Positions 1 to 7,995 of a DNA stretch of 64,000 nucleotides are shown here, one piece after another (within the stretch, counting starts at the first letter, position 1; each line of letters opens with the position of its first letter). Below the pieces are notes generated by a model. It ran no database searches, was not told the DNA's origin, and saw nothing but the letters and a program-made list of their open reading frames with translations. The stretch is from contig NZ_BMRY01000003.1 in the NCBI RefSeq assembly GCF_014648875.1, positions 434,001-498,000 on the forward strand, written 5' to 3'. Source of the stretch: Streptomyces parvus (GTDB lineage: Bacteria; Actinomycetota; Actinomycetes; Streptomycetales; Streptomycetaceae). Made by a program: the position numbers and the translations under genes.

Positions 1-102
1 CGCGGTGCCGGAGTCGTCGTTGCCGCAGGCGGCGAGCGGCACGAGGAGCGCGGCGGTCAGGGCGGCGGCGGCCGCGCGGCGGCGGGTGAGCAGGAGGGAC
101 AT
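1..102 (-). CDS. N-terminus of a secreted lipoprotein, probably the molybdate-binding protein ModA (partial)
   Basis: Only the first 34 codons are inside the window; the gene runs off the left edge. They encode a classic lipoprotein signal peptide: MSLLLTRRR, a hydrophobic Ala/Leu core, then the lipobox LAAC followed by GNDDSG. The start is the ATG at 102. The product should be exported and lipid-anchored as a solute-binding protein. The neighbour upstream on the same strand is a TOBE-domain molybdate-type protein, so a molybdate ABC transporter binding protein (ModA) is the best guess. That identity is inferred from context, since the ligand-binding domain is not visible. Confidence 0.6.
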   Translation of the reverse strand, partial: MSLLLTRRRAAAAALTAALLVPLAACGNDDSGTA

Positions 103-187
103 GAGGGTGCGGCTCCTTGGAAGCGTGGGCGTGAGGCCATGGGGCGTGGGCGTACGCGCGGATGCGGTCCGGGAGTACGGGGCGGGC

Positions 188-583
188 TCAGGTGCGGTCG
201 ATGTGCACGCTGGTCGACTTCACGCGGGCGGTCGCCTGCATGCCGACCTCCAGGCCCAGCTCCTCCACCGCTTCCCGGGTCAGGAGCGAGACGAGCCGGT
301 GCGGCCCGGCCTGGATCTCGACCTGGGCCGCGACGTCGCCGAGTTTCACCGCGGTGACGATGCCGGGGAACGCGTTGCGGGCCGAGGTGTAGGGGGCCTC
401 GTCCTCGCCGCCCGCGCTCTGGCCGACCTCGATCGAGAAGGCGGCCAGCGCGCGGCCGTCGATGAGACGGCGGCCGGCCTCGTCGCGATGGGTCGCGACC
501 CGGCCGGCGTCCGCCCAGCGGCGGGCGGTGTCGGGGCTGACCCCGAGAAGTCGTGCTGCCTGACCGATTGTGTAGGACTGCAT
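188..583 (-). CDS. HTH plus TOBE (molybdenum-pterin binding) domain protein
   Basis: 131 residues from MQSYTIGQAARLLG. Residues 1-50 form a MerR/excisionase-like helix-turn-helix (IGQAARLLGVSPDTARRWAD). Residues 60-128 match a TOBE/Mop oxyanion-binding domain (SARNAFPGIVTAVKLGDVAAQVEI, then VSLLTREAVEELGL and ATARVKSTSV). Proteins of this type sense or store molybdate and usually sit beside modABC. Here the gene lies just upstream of a lipoprotein gene on the same strand, as expected for a mod locus. I chose the internal ATG at 583 because the HTH begins there; an in-frame start at 640 would add 19 non-conserved residues. Whether it acts as a repressor or only as a carrier cannot be told from sequence. 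Confidence 0.8.
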   Translation of the reverse strand: MQSYTIGQAARLLGVSPDTARRWADAGRVATHRDEAGRRLIDGRALAAFSIEVGQSAGGEDEAPYTSARNAFPGIVTAVKLGDVAAQVEIQAGPHRLVSLLTREAVEELGLEVGMQATARVKSTSVHIDRT

Positions 584-755
584 GTGCGACACGCTAGGCC
601 AATCAGGGTGGCATGTGCCATTCTCTGGACGATGTTCCATCGCAGATGCGAGGGGCGTTGGAGGAATCCACGAGGCCGGCGGCGGGGTGCGCGGGCAGTC
701 GGACGGGCCGCGCCCGTTCTCCGGTGCGCGGCCCGTCGGGGGTGATGAGCCCGGG

Positions 756-1559
756 TCAGGTCACCGGACTCATCTCGGGCATCTCGCCCTTGGTGGTGGT
801 CACGTCGATCACGGAGAACGCGGCGCCCTGCGGGTCGCCGAGCACCGCGAACCGGCCGAACGGGCTGTCCATCGGCCCGAAGTGCAGCACTCCGCCGCGC
901 TCGGTCGCCCTCGCCACCGCCGCGTCGCAGTCCGGGACGGCGAAGTACACGTTGAGGTACGACGGCACCTCGGGCGGGAAGTCGCTGTCCATCACCATCC
1001 GGCCGAGCACCGGCTGCGCCTGGACCTGGAAGACGGCGAAGTCCATCGACGCCTCGTCCATCTTCTGCTCCGTGTACGGGAAGACCGCCGGGTAGAACGC
1101 GTCCACCGCCTTCGCGTCCCGGGTGAACACCTCGGACCAGCAGTACCCGCCGGGTGCGCCCATCTCCGTCTCGAACCCCTCATGGGTGTTGCCCTGCCAG
1201 ATGCCGAACACGGCTCCGCCGGGGTCGCGGGCCAGCGCCATCGTGCCGAACACGCCGACCTCCATCGGCTCCACCAGCACCTCGCCGCCGTTCTCGCGGA
1301 CCTTCGCGACGGTCGCCGCGGTGTCCTGCGAGGCGAGGTAGAGGCACCAGGACGAGGGGTTTCCCTCCTCGCCCGGCATGGGCGGCGAGACGGCGGCGGC
1401 GGCCTTGCCGTTCGCGTACGCCTGTGTGTAGTGGCCGAACTCCGCCAGGCTCTCGCCGAACGTCCAGCCGAGCACGTCCGCGTAGAAGCTCTTCGCGCCC
1501 TCGACGTCGGCGAACATGGCGTCCGCCCAGCACGGGGTGCCCTCGGGTTGTACAGCCAT
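756..1559 (-). CDS. Two-domain VOC (glyoxalase/bleomycin-resistance) family protein
   Basis: 267 residues made of two tandem VOC folds. The first runs from about 5 to 130 (PCWADAMFADVEGAKSFYADVLGW ... DPGGAVFGIWQ) and the second from about 140 to 262 (GYCWSEVFTRDAKAVDAFYPAVF ... GDPQGAAFSVID). Each repeats the pattern of early aromatic/His-type metal-site region, F-Y-x-x-V-[LF], and terminal DPxGA-F. These proteins bind a divalent metal or a small hydrophobic ligand; substrates vary widely, so no reaction is assigned. The ATG at 1559 is preferred over an in-frame start at 1607 because the conserved domain begins within six residues of it. It is a single gene in a convergent or isolated setting. 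Confidence 0.85.
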   Translation of the reverse strand: MAVQPEGTPCWADAMFADVEGAKSFYADVLGWTFGESLAEFGHYTQAYANGKAAAAVSPPMPGEEGNPSSWCLYLASQDTAATVAKVRENGGEVLVEPMEVGVFGTMALARDPGGAVFGIWQGNTHEGFETEMGAPGGYCWSEVFTRDAKAVDAFYPAVFPYTEQKMDEASMDFAVFQVQAQPVLGRMVMDSDFPPEVPSYLNVYFAVPDCDAAVARATERGGVLHFGPMDSPFGRFAVLGDPQGAAFSVIDVTTTKGEMPEMSPVT

Positions 1560-1668
1560 GGCGCGCCGGTCCTTCCCTGAAGTCCCCGAACTCTGCCGTA
1601 CGGCCAACGCTAGTCACCCGGGGGCCGGTCCGCGCGTCGGGCGGCCCGGAGAGGACCGGCCGGGAGCG

Positions 1669-1872
1669 TCAGTGGCGTGAGCGGTGCCGGGCGCGCCACT
1701 CCCGGGCGGCGGCGTACTCCAGGCAGTCGGGGTTCTCGCAGGGGCCCGCGCGCCACACCGGGACGAAGATCCCCAGGGACTTGTGGCGGTGGATCTCGGA
1801 GGAGACGGGCTGTTTGCAGGTGGGGCACATGAAAGCGGCCCGCTGATGAAGGTCACGCTTTTTGCTGTCCAT
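1669..1872 (-). CDS. Small zinc-ribbon-like hypothetical protein
   Basis: 67 residues, highly basic, with two cysteine pairs: CPTC near residue 16 and CENPDC near residue 45. Four cysteines in two knuckles suggest a structural zinc site. It starts with ATG (MDSKKRDLHQ) and ends in an Arg/His-rich tail. It lies 61 bp downstream of terC on the same strand and may be read through from it. The function is unknown; nucleic-acid binding is possible but not shown. Confidence 0.6.
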   Translation of the reverse strand: MDSKKRDLHQRAAFMCPTCKQPVSSEIHRHKSLGIFVPVWRAGPCENPDCLEYAAAREWRARHRSRH

Positions 1873-1933
1873 TTACTCACGATAGGCCCGGCAGGGGATT
1901 TGGGAAAGTCTTTCCCTTTGCTTTGCCTCTGCC

Positions 1934-2908
1934 TTACTTGTCGGTATGCGTGCCGGAGGCCTCTCCACCGTCCTGGTCCTGCGGCGGCCGGCGCATGCTC
2001 AGGGTCACCGACACCGCCAGGATGACGACGATCACCGCGAGGCTCACCGGCGACGGAATCTCCGGGATCGAGGTGCTGATCATCTTGTGGCAGGCCTGGA
2101 GGACGAGCTTGACCGCGATGAAGGCGAGGATGATCGCCAGCCCGTGGCTCAGGTAGTGGAACCGGTCGAGCAGCCCCGCCAGCAGGAAGTACAGGGCCCG
2201 CAGCCCCAGGATCGCGAACGCGTTGCTGGTGTAGACGATGAACAGGTCGTCGCTGACCGCGAGCACCGCGGGCACGCTGTCGACCGCGAAGATGAGGTCG
2301 GCCGCCTCGATCGCGGCGACCACCGCGAGCAGCGGCGTCGCGATGCGCCGCCCCTCCTTGCGGACGACGAAATGCGTGCCGGAATACTCGTCCTGGACCG
2401 GCATGATCTTCCGCAGCAGCCGTACCGCGAAGCTCTTGCCCGGGTCGAAATTCTCCTCCTGGCCGCTGAGGATTTTGTAGCTGCTGTAGAAAAGGACCGC
2501 GGCGAAGAGGAACAGGACGAACGTGAAGCGGTTCACCACCGCGACACCGGCGGTCAGGAAGAGCGCCCGGAACACCAGGGCGCCGATGACCCCGTAGAAG
2601 AGCACCCGGTGCTGATACTCCCGGGGCACCTTGAAATACGCGAAGATCAGCGCGAAGACGAAGAGGTTGTCGACCGAGAGGCTCTTCTCCAGCAGCCACG
2701 CGGTCGTGTACTCCGTTCCGGCGGTCGTCCCGAGCGTCAGGAAGACGACCCCGCCGAAGACCAGCGCGAGACCCACCCACAGGGCGCTCCACAGCCCGGC
2801 CTCCTTGAAGCCGATGACATGCGCCTTGCGGTGCGCCAGGAGGTCGACCGTCAGGGAGACGACGACGGTCACGCCGAACACGATCCACAGCCACACCGGT
2901 ACGTCCAC
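1934..2908 (-). CDS. TerC/Alx family integral membrane protein
   Basis: 324 residues with about nine hydrophobic segments. Family hallmarks are present: an acidic intramembrane motif in SLSVDNLFVFALIF (around 80) and a second in EAADLIFAVDSVPAVLAVS (around 205), followed by YTSNAFAILGLRALYF. TerC/Alx proteins are linked to tellurite resistance, and more recently to metal export (especially manganese) loading exported metalloenzymes. Length and topology are normal. The GTG start at 2908 has a GGAGG about nine bases upstream. The C-terminus is a short hydrophilic tail. The transported ion cannot be read from sequence. Confidence 0.9.
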   Translation of the reverse strand: MDVPVWLWIVFGVTVVVSLTVDLLAHRKAHVIGFKEAGLWSALWVGLALVFGGVVFLTLGTTAGTEYTTAWLLEKSLSVDNLFVFALIFAYFKVPREYQHRVLFYGVIGALVFRALFLTAGVAVVNRFTFVLFLFAAVLFYSSYKILSGQEENFDPGKSFAVRLLRKIMPVQDEYSGTHFVVRKEGRRIATPLLAVVAAIEAADLIFAVDSVPAVLAVSDDLFIVYTSNAFAILGLRALYFLLAGLLDRFHYLSHGLAIILAFIAVKLVLQACHKMISTSIPEIPSPVSLAVIVVILAVSVTLSMRRPPQDQDGGEASGTHTDK

Positions 2909-2932
2909 GCCGGAGACCTCCCACTCGGGTTT

Positions 2933-3748
2933 TTACGAGTGTGACCCGCTCGTCCCGTTGCCGCCCGCCGGGGAGCGCCGGGTGGCGGCCGCGACCGAGG
3001 CCATCAGCTCCGCGTCGAGGAACGAGGGATCGGCCAGCCGGGTGGCGGCGGCGTAGGAGTTCAGCAGCGCCTTGGTCACCCGCAGCGCGGCCTCCGGGCG
3101 GCGGACCACCGGCTTCGCCCAGGCGGCGACCGCGTCGTCCAGCTCCGCCTCGGGCACCACCCGCTGGAGCACGGACAGCTCGCGGGCCTCGGCGGCGCCG
3201 AAGGCCCGGCCGGTCAGGATCAGCTCGCGGACCCGGGCCGCGCCCACCTCGTGGATCAGCCGGGGCAGCAGCCCGCCCCAGGCGGTGGGCAGCCCGAGCG
3301 CCAGCTCCGGCAGCCGGAAGGAGGCGTTCTCCGCGCCGACCCGCAGATCGCAGGCGAGGGCCAGCGCGAACCCCGCGCCGACCGCCTTGCCCTGCACCCG
3401 GGCGATGGTCACCGCCCGGCCGCCGGAGAGCGCCTCGCAGACCCGGCGGGCCTTCTCCCCGGCGACCCGGATGCCCCGGCCCGTCGGGTCCTCCTCCAGC
3501 CACTGGCCGAACTCGGTGCGGTCCCCGCCCAGGCAGAAGTCGTCCCCGGCCGCGCCGAGCACCAGCACCCGTACCTCCGGGTCCGGGACGGCGACGATGT
3601 CCAGCAGCTCGTCGAGCATCGCCTCGGTCACCGCGTTCCCGCTCGCGGGCGCGTTCAGCTCCACGTGCAGGACGGCGCCCTCGCGCCGGGTGCGTACCGT
3701 CGTGGAGCGGTCGTTCGAGGTCAGGAAGTCGGGCAGCGAGAGCTTCAC
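2933..3748 (-). CDS. Enoyl-CoA hydratase/isomerase family protein, coupled to the P450
   Basis: 271 residues of the crotonase fold. The oxyanion-hole regions are recognisable: VLVLGAAGDDFCLGGD near 65-76 and VQGKAVGAGFALALACDLRV near 118-137, followed by FRLPELALGLPTAWGG. It starts with GTG at 3748, overlapping the P450 stop by four bases (GTGA), so the two are translated together. Crotonases hydrate, isomerise or cleave acyl-CoA substrates, so the pair may modify a lipid or polyketide-type acyl substrate. That is inference from the coupling, since no carrier protein or synthase is nearby. The conserved second catalytic Glu is not clearly assignable, so the exact reaction is open. Confidence 0.85.
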   Translation of the reverse strand: MKLSLPDFLTSNDRSTTVRTRREGAVLHVELNAPASGNAVTEAMLDELLDIVAVPDPEVRVLVLGAAGDDFCLGGDRTEFGQWLEEDPTGRGIRVAGEKARRVCEALSGGRAVTIARVQGKAVGAGFALALACDLRVGAENASFRLPELALGLPTAWGGLLPRLIHEVGAARVRELILTGRAFGAAEARELSVLQRVVPEAELDDAVAAWAKPVVRRPEAALRVTKALLNSYAAATRLADPSFLDAELMASVAAATRRSPAGGNGTSGSHS

Positions 3749-4998
3749 AGCGCCACGCCCAGCGAGGTGATCCGGCGGAAGACCATCCGGGGGGCGTACT
3801 GCGGCGGCGTGACCGTCCGCAGGGTGGGGAAACGATCCAGCATCCGCGCCAGCAGGGTCCGCGCCTCCAGCTTGGCCAGCGCCGCGCCCAGGCAGTAGTG
3901 CACCCCGCCGCCGAAGGTGAGGTGGCTGCCGCCGCGCAGGATGTCGAAGCCGGCCGGATCCGGGTTCCGCCGCGGATCGTGGTTGGCCGCTCCGTACAGG
4001 ACGTGGATCATGCTGTCCTTCTTGATGGGCACGCCGGCCAGGACGGTGTCCTCGGCGGCGATCCGGGTGTTGATGTGGATGGGCGGGTCGTAGCGCAGCA
4101 CCTCGTCCACGGCCGCGTCGATGTGCTCCGGGTACTGCCGCAGCCAGGCCCAGCGGGTCGGCTCGGTCAGCAGGTGGACCATCGAGGTGAGCAGCGTCGC
4201 CGTGGTCTCCAGCGAGGCGATGGTGACGAACATGGTGAGCCGGTAGAGGATCTCGTCCGCCTTCTCCCGGTCCGGCTCCATCGCGTCCCAGGTGTGGATC
4301 CAGCCGGTGAGCACGTCGTGGCGGGGCTCGGCCCGGCGGCGGGCGACCAGCTCGGTGAAGTAGGCCCGCAGCGCCAGGGTCGCCTCGGCGGAGACGGCCA
4401 GCTGCGACTTGGCGGGCAGCAGTTCCTGGGCGAACACCTGGTTGTGGGTGATCTCCAGGATGTGCGGATAGTCCTCGGGCGGTATCCCCAGCCAGGAGCC
4501 CACCGTGCTGACCGGCAGCTGTTCGCTGACGGTGGAGACGAAGTCGGCCTCTCCCCAGCGGAGCTTCTCCGCCAGCTCGTCCAGCAGCCGGTCGGTGTCG
4601 CGCTCGACGTCGGGAGCGAGGCGTTCGATGGTGGAGCGGTCGAAGAGGTTGCCGAGCGAGCGGCGCTGGCAGGTGTGCTCGGGGGCGTTGAGCCGGGCGA
4701 GGGTGGTGGTCATCTCCCGGGTCGCGACCGCGTCCCACTGCTTGGAGTCGTCCTGCCGCTCCTGCCAGGCGAGGTCCGGGGCGAGCCAGTTACGGCCCCG
4801 GAGAACCTGGCTGCAGGTGTCGAACCCGGTGACGAAGTACCCGTTCCACGGAGCCCGGACGACGTCACCCATCGTCCGCAGCTCCGCGAGTATTCCGTAC
4901 GGGTCGGCCTGGCCTTCGGGTGAGTTGAGTCTGCGGAGCAGACCGATGACCGCGCGCCGGCCGTCCGGGGTCCTGCCTGTACCACCAGTGATGCTCAC
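3745..4998 (-). CDS. Cytochrome P450
   Basis: 417 residues, normal bacterial P450 length. Visible motifs are the I-helix IASLETTATLL (acid Glu followed by Thr), the K-helix DEVLRYDPP containing ExxR, and the heme-binding loop FGGGVHYCLGAALAKLEAR with the axial Cys. It is a soluble monooxygenase needing ferredoxin electron donors. It lies 143 bp downstream of the conservon P450 on the same strand and is coupled to the enoyl-CoA hydratase gene. In Streptomyces, conservon-linked CYP157 genes are often followed by a CYP154 gene, and this order would fit; the subfamily is not verified. The substrate is unknown. Confidence 0.93.
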   Translation of the reverse strand: MSITGGTGRTPDGRRAVIGLLRRLNSPEGQADPYGILAELRTMGDVVRAPWNGYFVTGFDTCSQVLRGRNWLAPDLAWQERQDDSKQWDAVATREMTTTLARLNAPEHTCQRRSLGNLFDRSTIERLAPDVERDTDRLLDELAEKLRWGEADFVSTVSEQLPVSTVGSWLGIPPEDYPHILEITHNQVFAQELLPAKSQLAVSAEATLALRAYFTELVARRRAEPRHDVLTGWIHTWDAMEPDREKADEILYRLTMFVTIASLETTATLLTSMVHLLTEPTRWAWLRQYPEHIDAAVDEVLRYDPPIHINTRIAAEDTVLAGVPIKKDSMIHVLYGAANHDPRRNPDPAGFDILRGGSHLTFGGGVHYCLGAALAKLEARTLLARMLDRFPTLRTVTPPQYAPRMVFRRITSLGVAL

Positions 4999-5141
4999 GC
5001 AGAGTTCCTTGACCTAGGCCCGTGGTTACCGACCTGAACCTACCCCTCCGGATATCTGCGCCAAGCATCGATCTTTGTTGCCCCCGTCACATGCAATCGT
5101 CACGAATGCCCGTTCTCACCAGCGAATTGTCGGGCTGTGAG

Positions 5142-6551
5142 TCATACGCGGAACACGTCCAGGAACGAACTCCACCAGCCCTTCTGCTTCTTGGCCGGCT
5201 CCGGTGCGTGACGGGGTGTCACCGGCGTTGCGGTGGGGGCGTTCCGGTACGGGTCGGGAAGCTGGGCCGAGGTCTGGGCCGGCGGCTGCACCCCGGCCGA
5301 CGCACGCCGCGCGGCCGTCGGCGTGAACCGTACGGGCAGCGCGATCAGGGCCCGGTGGAACGGGCCCGGACGCCAGGCCACCCCCGAGGCGGGCACGGCC
5401 AGCGAGAGGTCCGGGACGGTGTTGAGGATCTTCTCGATCGCGGTCAGCGCGATCAGCGTCGCGGGCGATTTGGCCGGGCACACGTGCGGGCCCGCGCCCC
5501 AGGCCAGATGGGCGCCCTTGCTGAGGGTCTGGCGGGCGTCGGTGAGCCCCGGGTCGCTGTTCGCGGCGGCGAAGCTGATCAGGACCGGGGTCTCCGCCTT
5601 CAGCACCACCCCGTCCAGCTCGATGTCCCGTACCGGGTAGTGCGTGGCGTAGTTGGCGATCGGCGGGTTGTTCCACAGGACGTCGTCCAGCGCGTCCTCG
5701 ACGAGCATCCCCGAACCGCGCCGCTCGGGCGCGCCCGGCTGCTCCCCGGCCAGCATCAGCAGCAGCGCGTTGCCGATCAGATTGCGCTCCGGCTCCACGC
5801 CCGCGCCCATCAGCATCACCAACTGGTCCTTCAGCTCCTCGTCCCGCAGGCCCGCCGGGTGCTGGATGAGCCAGGAGGTGATGTCGTCGCCGGGCTGGCG
5901 GCGCTTGATGGAGACCAGCTCCATCAGGCACTCGGTCAGCTCGGCGTTGGCGCGCAGCACGTCCTCGCCGTCGAAGATCGCGGACATCGAGCGGGTCAGC
6001 CGGTCGCCGATGTCACCGGGGCAGCCGAAGAGCTGGTTGAACAGGAGCAGCGGCAGGAGCTTGGCGTACTCGTTGAGCAGGTCGGCGGTGCCGCGCTCGA
6101 TGAACTGGTCGATCAGGTAGTCGGCGATCCGCTCGACGTCCCGGCTCAGCCGGCTGCTGTTGAGCCGGGCCAGCGACTCGGTGACCGCCTTGCGCAGCCG
6201 CAGGTGCTCCGCGCCGTCGGTGAACAGGCAGTTGGGCCGGTAGATCATCATCGGCAGCACCGGGCTGTCCATCGGGACGGCGCCCTCGCGCAGCGCGGCC
6301 CAGCGCCGCGAGTCCCGGGCGAACAGCGCCGGGTTCTGGAGGACCCGGAGCGCCGCCTCGTGCTGCACGATCAGCGTGGCGTCCACCCCGGGGGCCAGCT
6401 CGATGGGCGCGGCCGGGCCGTGGGTGCGGGCCGCCTCGTAGAAGCGGTGCGGATCGGCGGCGAACTCCGGTCCGTACAGCGACGTCTGCTGCTGGTGCAT
6501 GGGGCACCCGGCGGGGGCGCTGTACGGGGTGGCTCCCGGCTGCGGATCCAT
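5142..6551 (-). CDS. Conservon-associated cytochrome P450 lacking ExxR (CYP157-like)
   Basis: 469 residues. The heme loop is WGAGPHVCPAKSPA with the cysteine ligand in place. The K-helix, however, reads DDVLWNNPPI, so the otherwise near-invariant ExxR is DxxW. Substitution of ExxR is a known peculiarity of Streptomyces CYP157 enzymes encoded in conservons, which supports this as the fifth conservon gene (cvnE position). The I-helix region is GAGVEPERNLIGNALLL. The C-terminal 70 residues are a low-complexity Pro/Ala/Thr tail ending WWSSFLDVFRV. It is about 100 bp downstream of the small GTPase gene. Catalytic competence is uncertain. Confidence 0.9.
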   Translation of the reverse strand: MDPQPGATPYSAPAGCPMHQQQTSLYGPEFAADPHRFYEAARTHGPAAPIELAPGVDATLIVQHEAALRVLQNPALFARDSRRWAALREGAVPMDSPVLPMMIYRPNCLFTDGAEHLRLRKAVTESLARLNSSRLSRDVERIADYLIDQFIERGTADLLNEYAKLLPLLLFNQLFGCPGDIGDRLTRSMSAIFDGEDVLRANAELTECLMELVSIKRRQPGDDITSWLIQHPAGLRDEELKDQLVMLMGAGVEPERNLIGNALLLMLAGEQPGAPERRGSGMLVEDALDDVLWNNPPIANYATHYPVRDIELDGVVLKAETPVLISFAAANSDPGLTDARQTLSKGAHLAWGAGPHVCPAKSPATLIALTAIEKILNTVPDLSLAVPASGVAWRPGPFHRALIALPVRFTPTAARRASAGVQPPAQTSAQLPDPYRNAPTATPVTPRHAPEPAKKQKGWWSSFLDVFRV

Positions 6552-6654
6552 GTCGGCTTCCTCGGTGTGATCGCGGGGCCGTCGGGGCCCCGGCTTCGTA
6601 TACGTCTACGTCGTGGTGGGCGCCGGACCGGGTGGGCCTCGGGCCGTGTGCGCG

Positions 6655-7245
6655 TCAGGTCGCGTGCGTCAGGAGGTGGCGGACCAGGGTGATCAGGGCG
6701 TGCGCGGACGACTTCTGGTCCCGGGCGTCGCAGAAGACGACCGGGGTGTCCGGCAGCAGGTCGAGCGCCTCGCGCAGTTCGTCCTCGGCGTGCTGCGAGT
6801 GCGGGTCGAAGCTGTTGACGGCGACCGCGTACTCCAGCCCGTACGTCTCGACGAGGTCGATGACCGGGAACGTGTCGGCGAGCCGCGCCGGATCGACCAG
6901 GAGCAGCGCGCCCAGCGAACCGCGCGCCATGTCCTCCCACAGCTCCACGAACCGCTGCTGCCCCGGCGTGCCGAACAGGTAGAGCACCAGCTCGTCGCTG
7001 AGGGTGAGCCGCCCGAAGTCCAGGGCGACCGTCGTCGTCTTCTTGTCGGGCGCCCCGCGCAGGTCGTCGACCTGGGCCGCGGCCTGGGTCATCCGCTCCT
7101 CGGTACGCAGCGGCGTGATCTCGGACAGGGTGCCGATCAGCGTCGTCTTGCCCACCGCGAAGTGTCCGACGACGAGGATCTTCGCCGCGCGCTGGACCGC
7201 TTCCGGCACATAGATGCTCTCAGCCGAACCGGACTTGGAGTCCAT
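6655..7245 (-). CDS. cvnD: Conservon small GTPase (CvnD type)
   Basis: 196 residues, Ras/MglA-like GTP-binding protein. The P-loop is VVGHFAVGKTTLIG (residues about 25-38), the switch/G3 region is YLFGTPGQQRF, and a guanine-specificity region includes VAVNSFDPHS. The start ATG at 7245 overlaps the end of the DUF742 gene by 26 bases. In conservons the four proteins form a membrane-associated complex resembling eukaryotic G-protein signalling, with CvnD as the nucleotide switch. Regulation is presumably as part of the operon starting near 9290. Confidence 0.9.
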   Translation of the reverse strand: MDSKSGSAESIYVPEAVQRAAKILVVGHFAVGKTTLIGTLSEITPLRTEERMTQAAAQVDDLRGAPDKKTTTVALDFGRLTLSDELVLYLFGTPGQQRFVELWEDMARGSLGALLLVDPARLADTFPVIDLVETYGLEYAVAVNSFDPHSQHAEDELREALDLLPDTPVVFCDARDQKSSAHALITLVRHLLTHAT

Positions 7246-7594
7246 GCAACACCTCTTCGAGGATCTTCCTGTCAACGAGCTGGGCCGGCGGCGGCGCCTT
7301 CCGGCGCAGCAGGTGTCCCTGCTGGTGTAAATCCTGGAGCAGGAGACGGGCCACCCCGACCGGCAGGCCGAGGTGGCCGGCGACCTCGGCCACCGAGAGG
7401 TAGCCGCCGGAGCACAGCTCCCAGATCGCCCTGACCTCGGGGCTCGGGTTCGGCGGCGGCTGGCTCTCGGGGGCGAGGGTGACCAGCGTGACGAGGGAGA
7501 GATCCTCCGCGTCGGGCAGCCCCCGCCCGCCGGTGATGACATAGGACCGGACGAACCCGCTGCTGACCTGCTGCTCCTCGCCCGGCGCCGTCAT
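7220..7594 (-). CDS. cvnC: Conservon DUF742 protein (CvnC type)
   Basis: 124 residues with the DUF742 pattern: FVRSYVITGGR near the N-terminus, then a winged-helix-like segment (VRAIWELCSGGYLSVAEVAGHLGL) and a C-terminal KILEEVLHGLQVRFG. The ATG start overlaps the Roadblock gene stop by four bases (ATGA), and its end overlaps the GTPase start, so the genes are tightly coupled. DUF742 proteins bridge the sensor and the GTPase in the conservon complex; the DNA-binding-like segment has no proven target. Confidence 0.88.
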   Translation of the reverse strand: MTAPGEEQQVSSGFVRSYVITGGRGLPDAEDLSLVTLVTLAPESQPPPNPSPEVRAIWELCSGGYLSVAEVAGHLGLPVGVARLLLQDLHQQGHLLRRKAPPPAQLVDRKILEEVLHGLQVRFG

Positions 7595-7995
7595 ATCTCG
7601 CTGTCCGCAGTGCGGCGGGGCGGCGTGGTCATCGCCTTGCCCAGCGCGGTGACCTGCTGCTGCATCCGGAAGGACATCGCCTCCATGTCCACATCGGCGG
7701 CGGCGGTGGCGGCGAGGTAGGCGCCGGTGCCGGCGGCGATCAGGAAGATCCAGCCGTCCTCGTACTCCAGGAGCGTCTGCCGCCATCTGCCCGGGTCACG
7801 GGTGCCGATGAAGGGGGCGACGGCCCGGCTGAGGGACTGCATGGAGCTCATGGCCGCGGCGACGGTCTCCGCGTCGTCCCGGCCGATCTCGCTGGAGTTG
7901 GCGAGCAGCAGGCCGTCGGCGGACACCAGGATCGCGTGCCGGGCGCCGGGTACCTGGAGCAGGTCGTTGAGTACCCAGGACAGATCGGGGTTCAC
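7591..7995 (-). CDS. cvnB: Conservon Roadblock/LC7 protein (CvnB type)
   Basis: 134 residues, Roadblock/LC7 fold: LSWVLNDLLQVPGARHAILVSADGLLLA, then AAAMSSMQSLSRAVAPF and ILLY-type strands (WIFLIAAGTGAYLAATA). It starts with GTG at 7995, overlapping the stop of the kinase-like gene by four bases (GTGA). Roadblock proteins act as regulators of the partner small GTPase, as MglB does for MglA. Context and length are typical of conservons. Confidence 0.9.
   Translation of the reverse strand: MNPDLSWVLNDLLQVPGARHAILVSADGLLLANSSEIGRDDAETVAAAMSSMQSLSRAVAPFIGTRDPGRWRQTLLEYEDGWIFLIAAGTGAYLAATAAADVDMEAMSFRMQQQVTALGKAMTTPPRRTADSEI

Noticed and set aside
1873..1933. Possible manganese (yybP-ykoY) riboswitch associated with the TerC gene
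   Set aside because: Such an element should lie upstream of the GTG at 2908; the 24-bp gap there is too short, and no conserved element is visible on either side.
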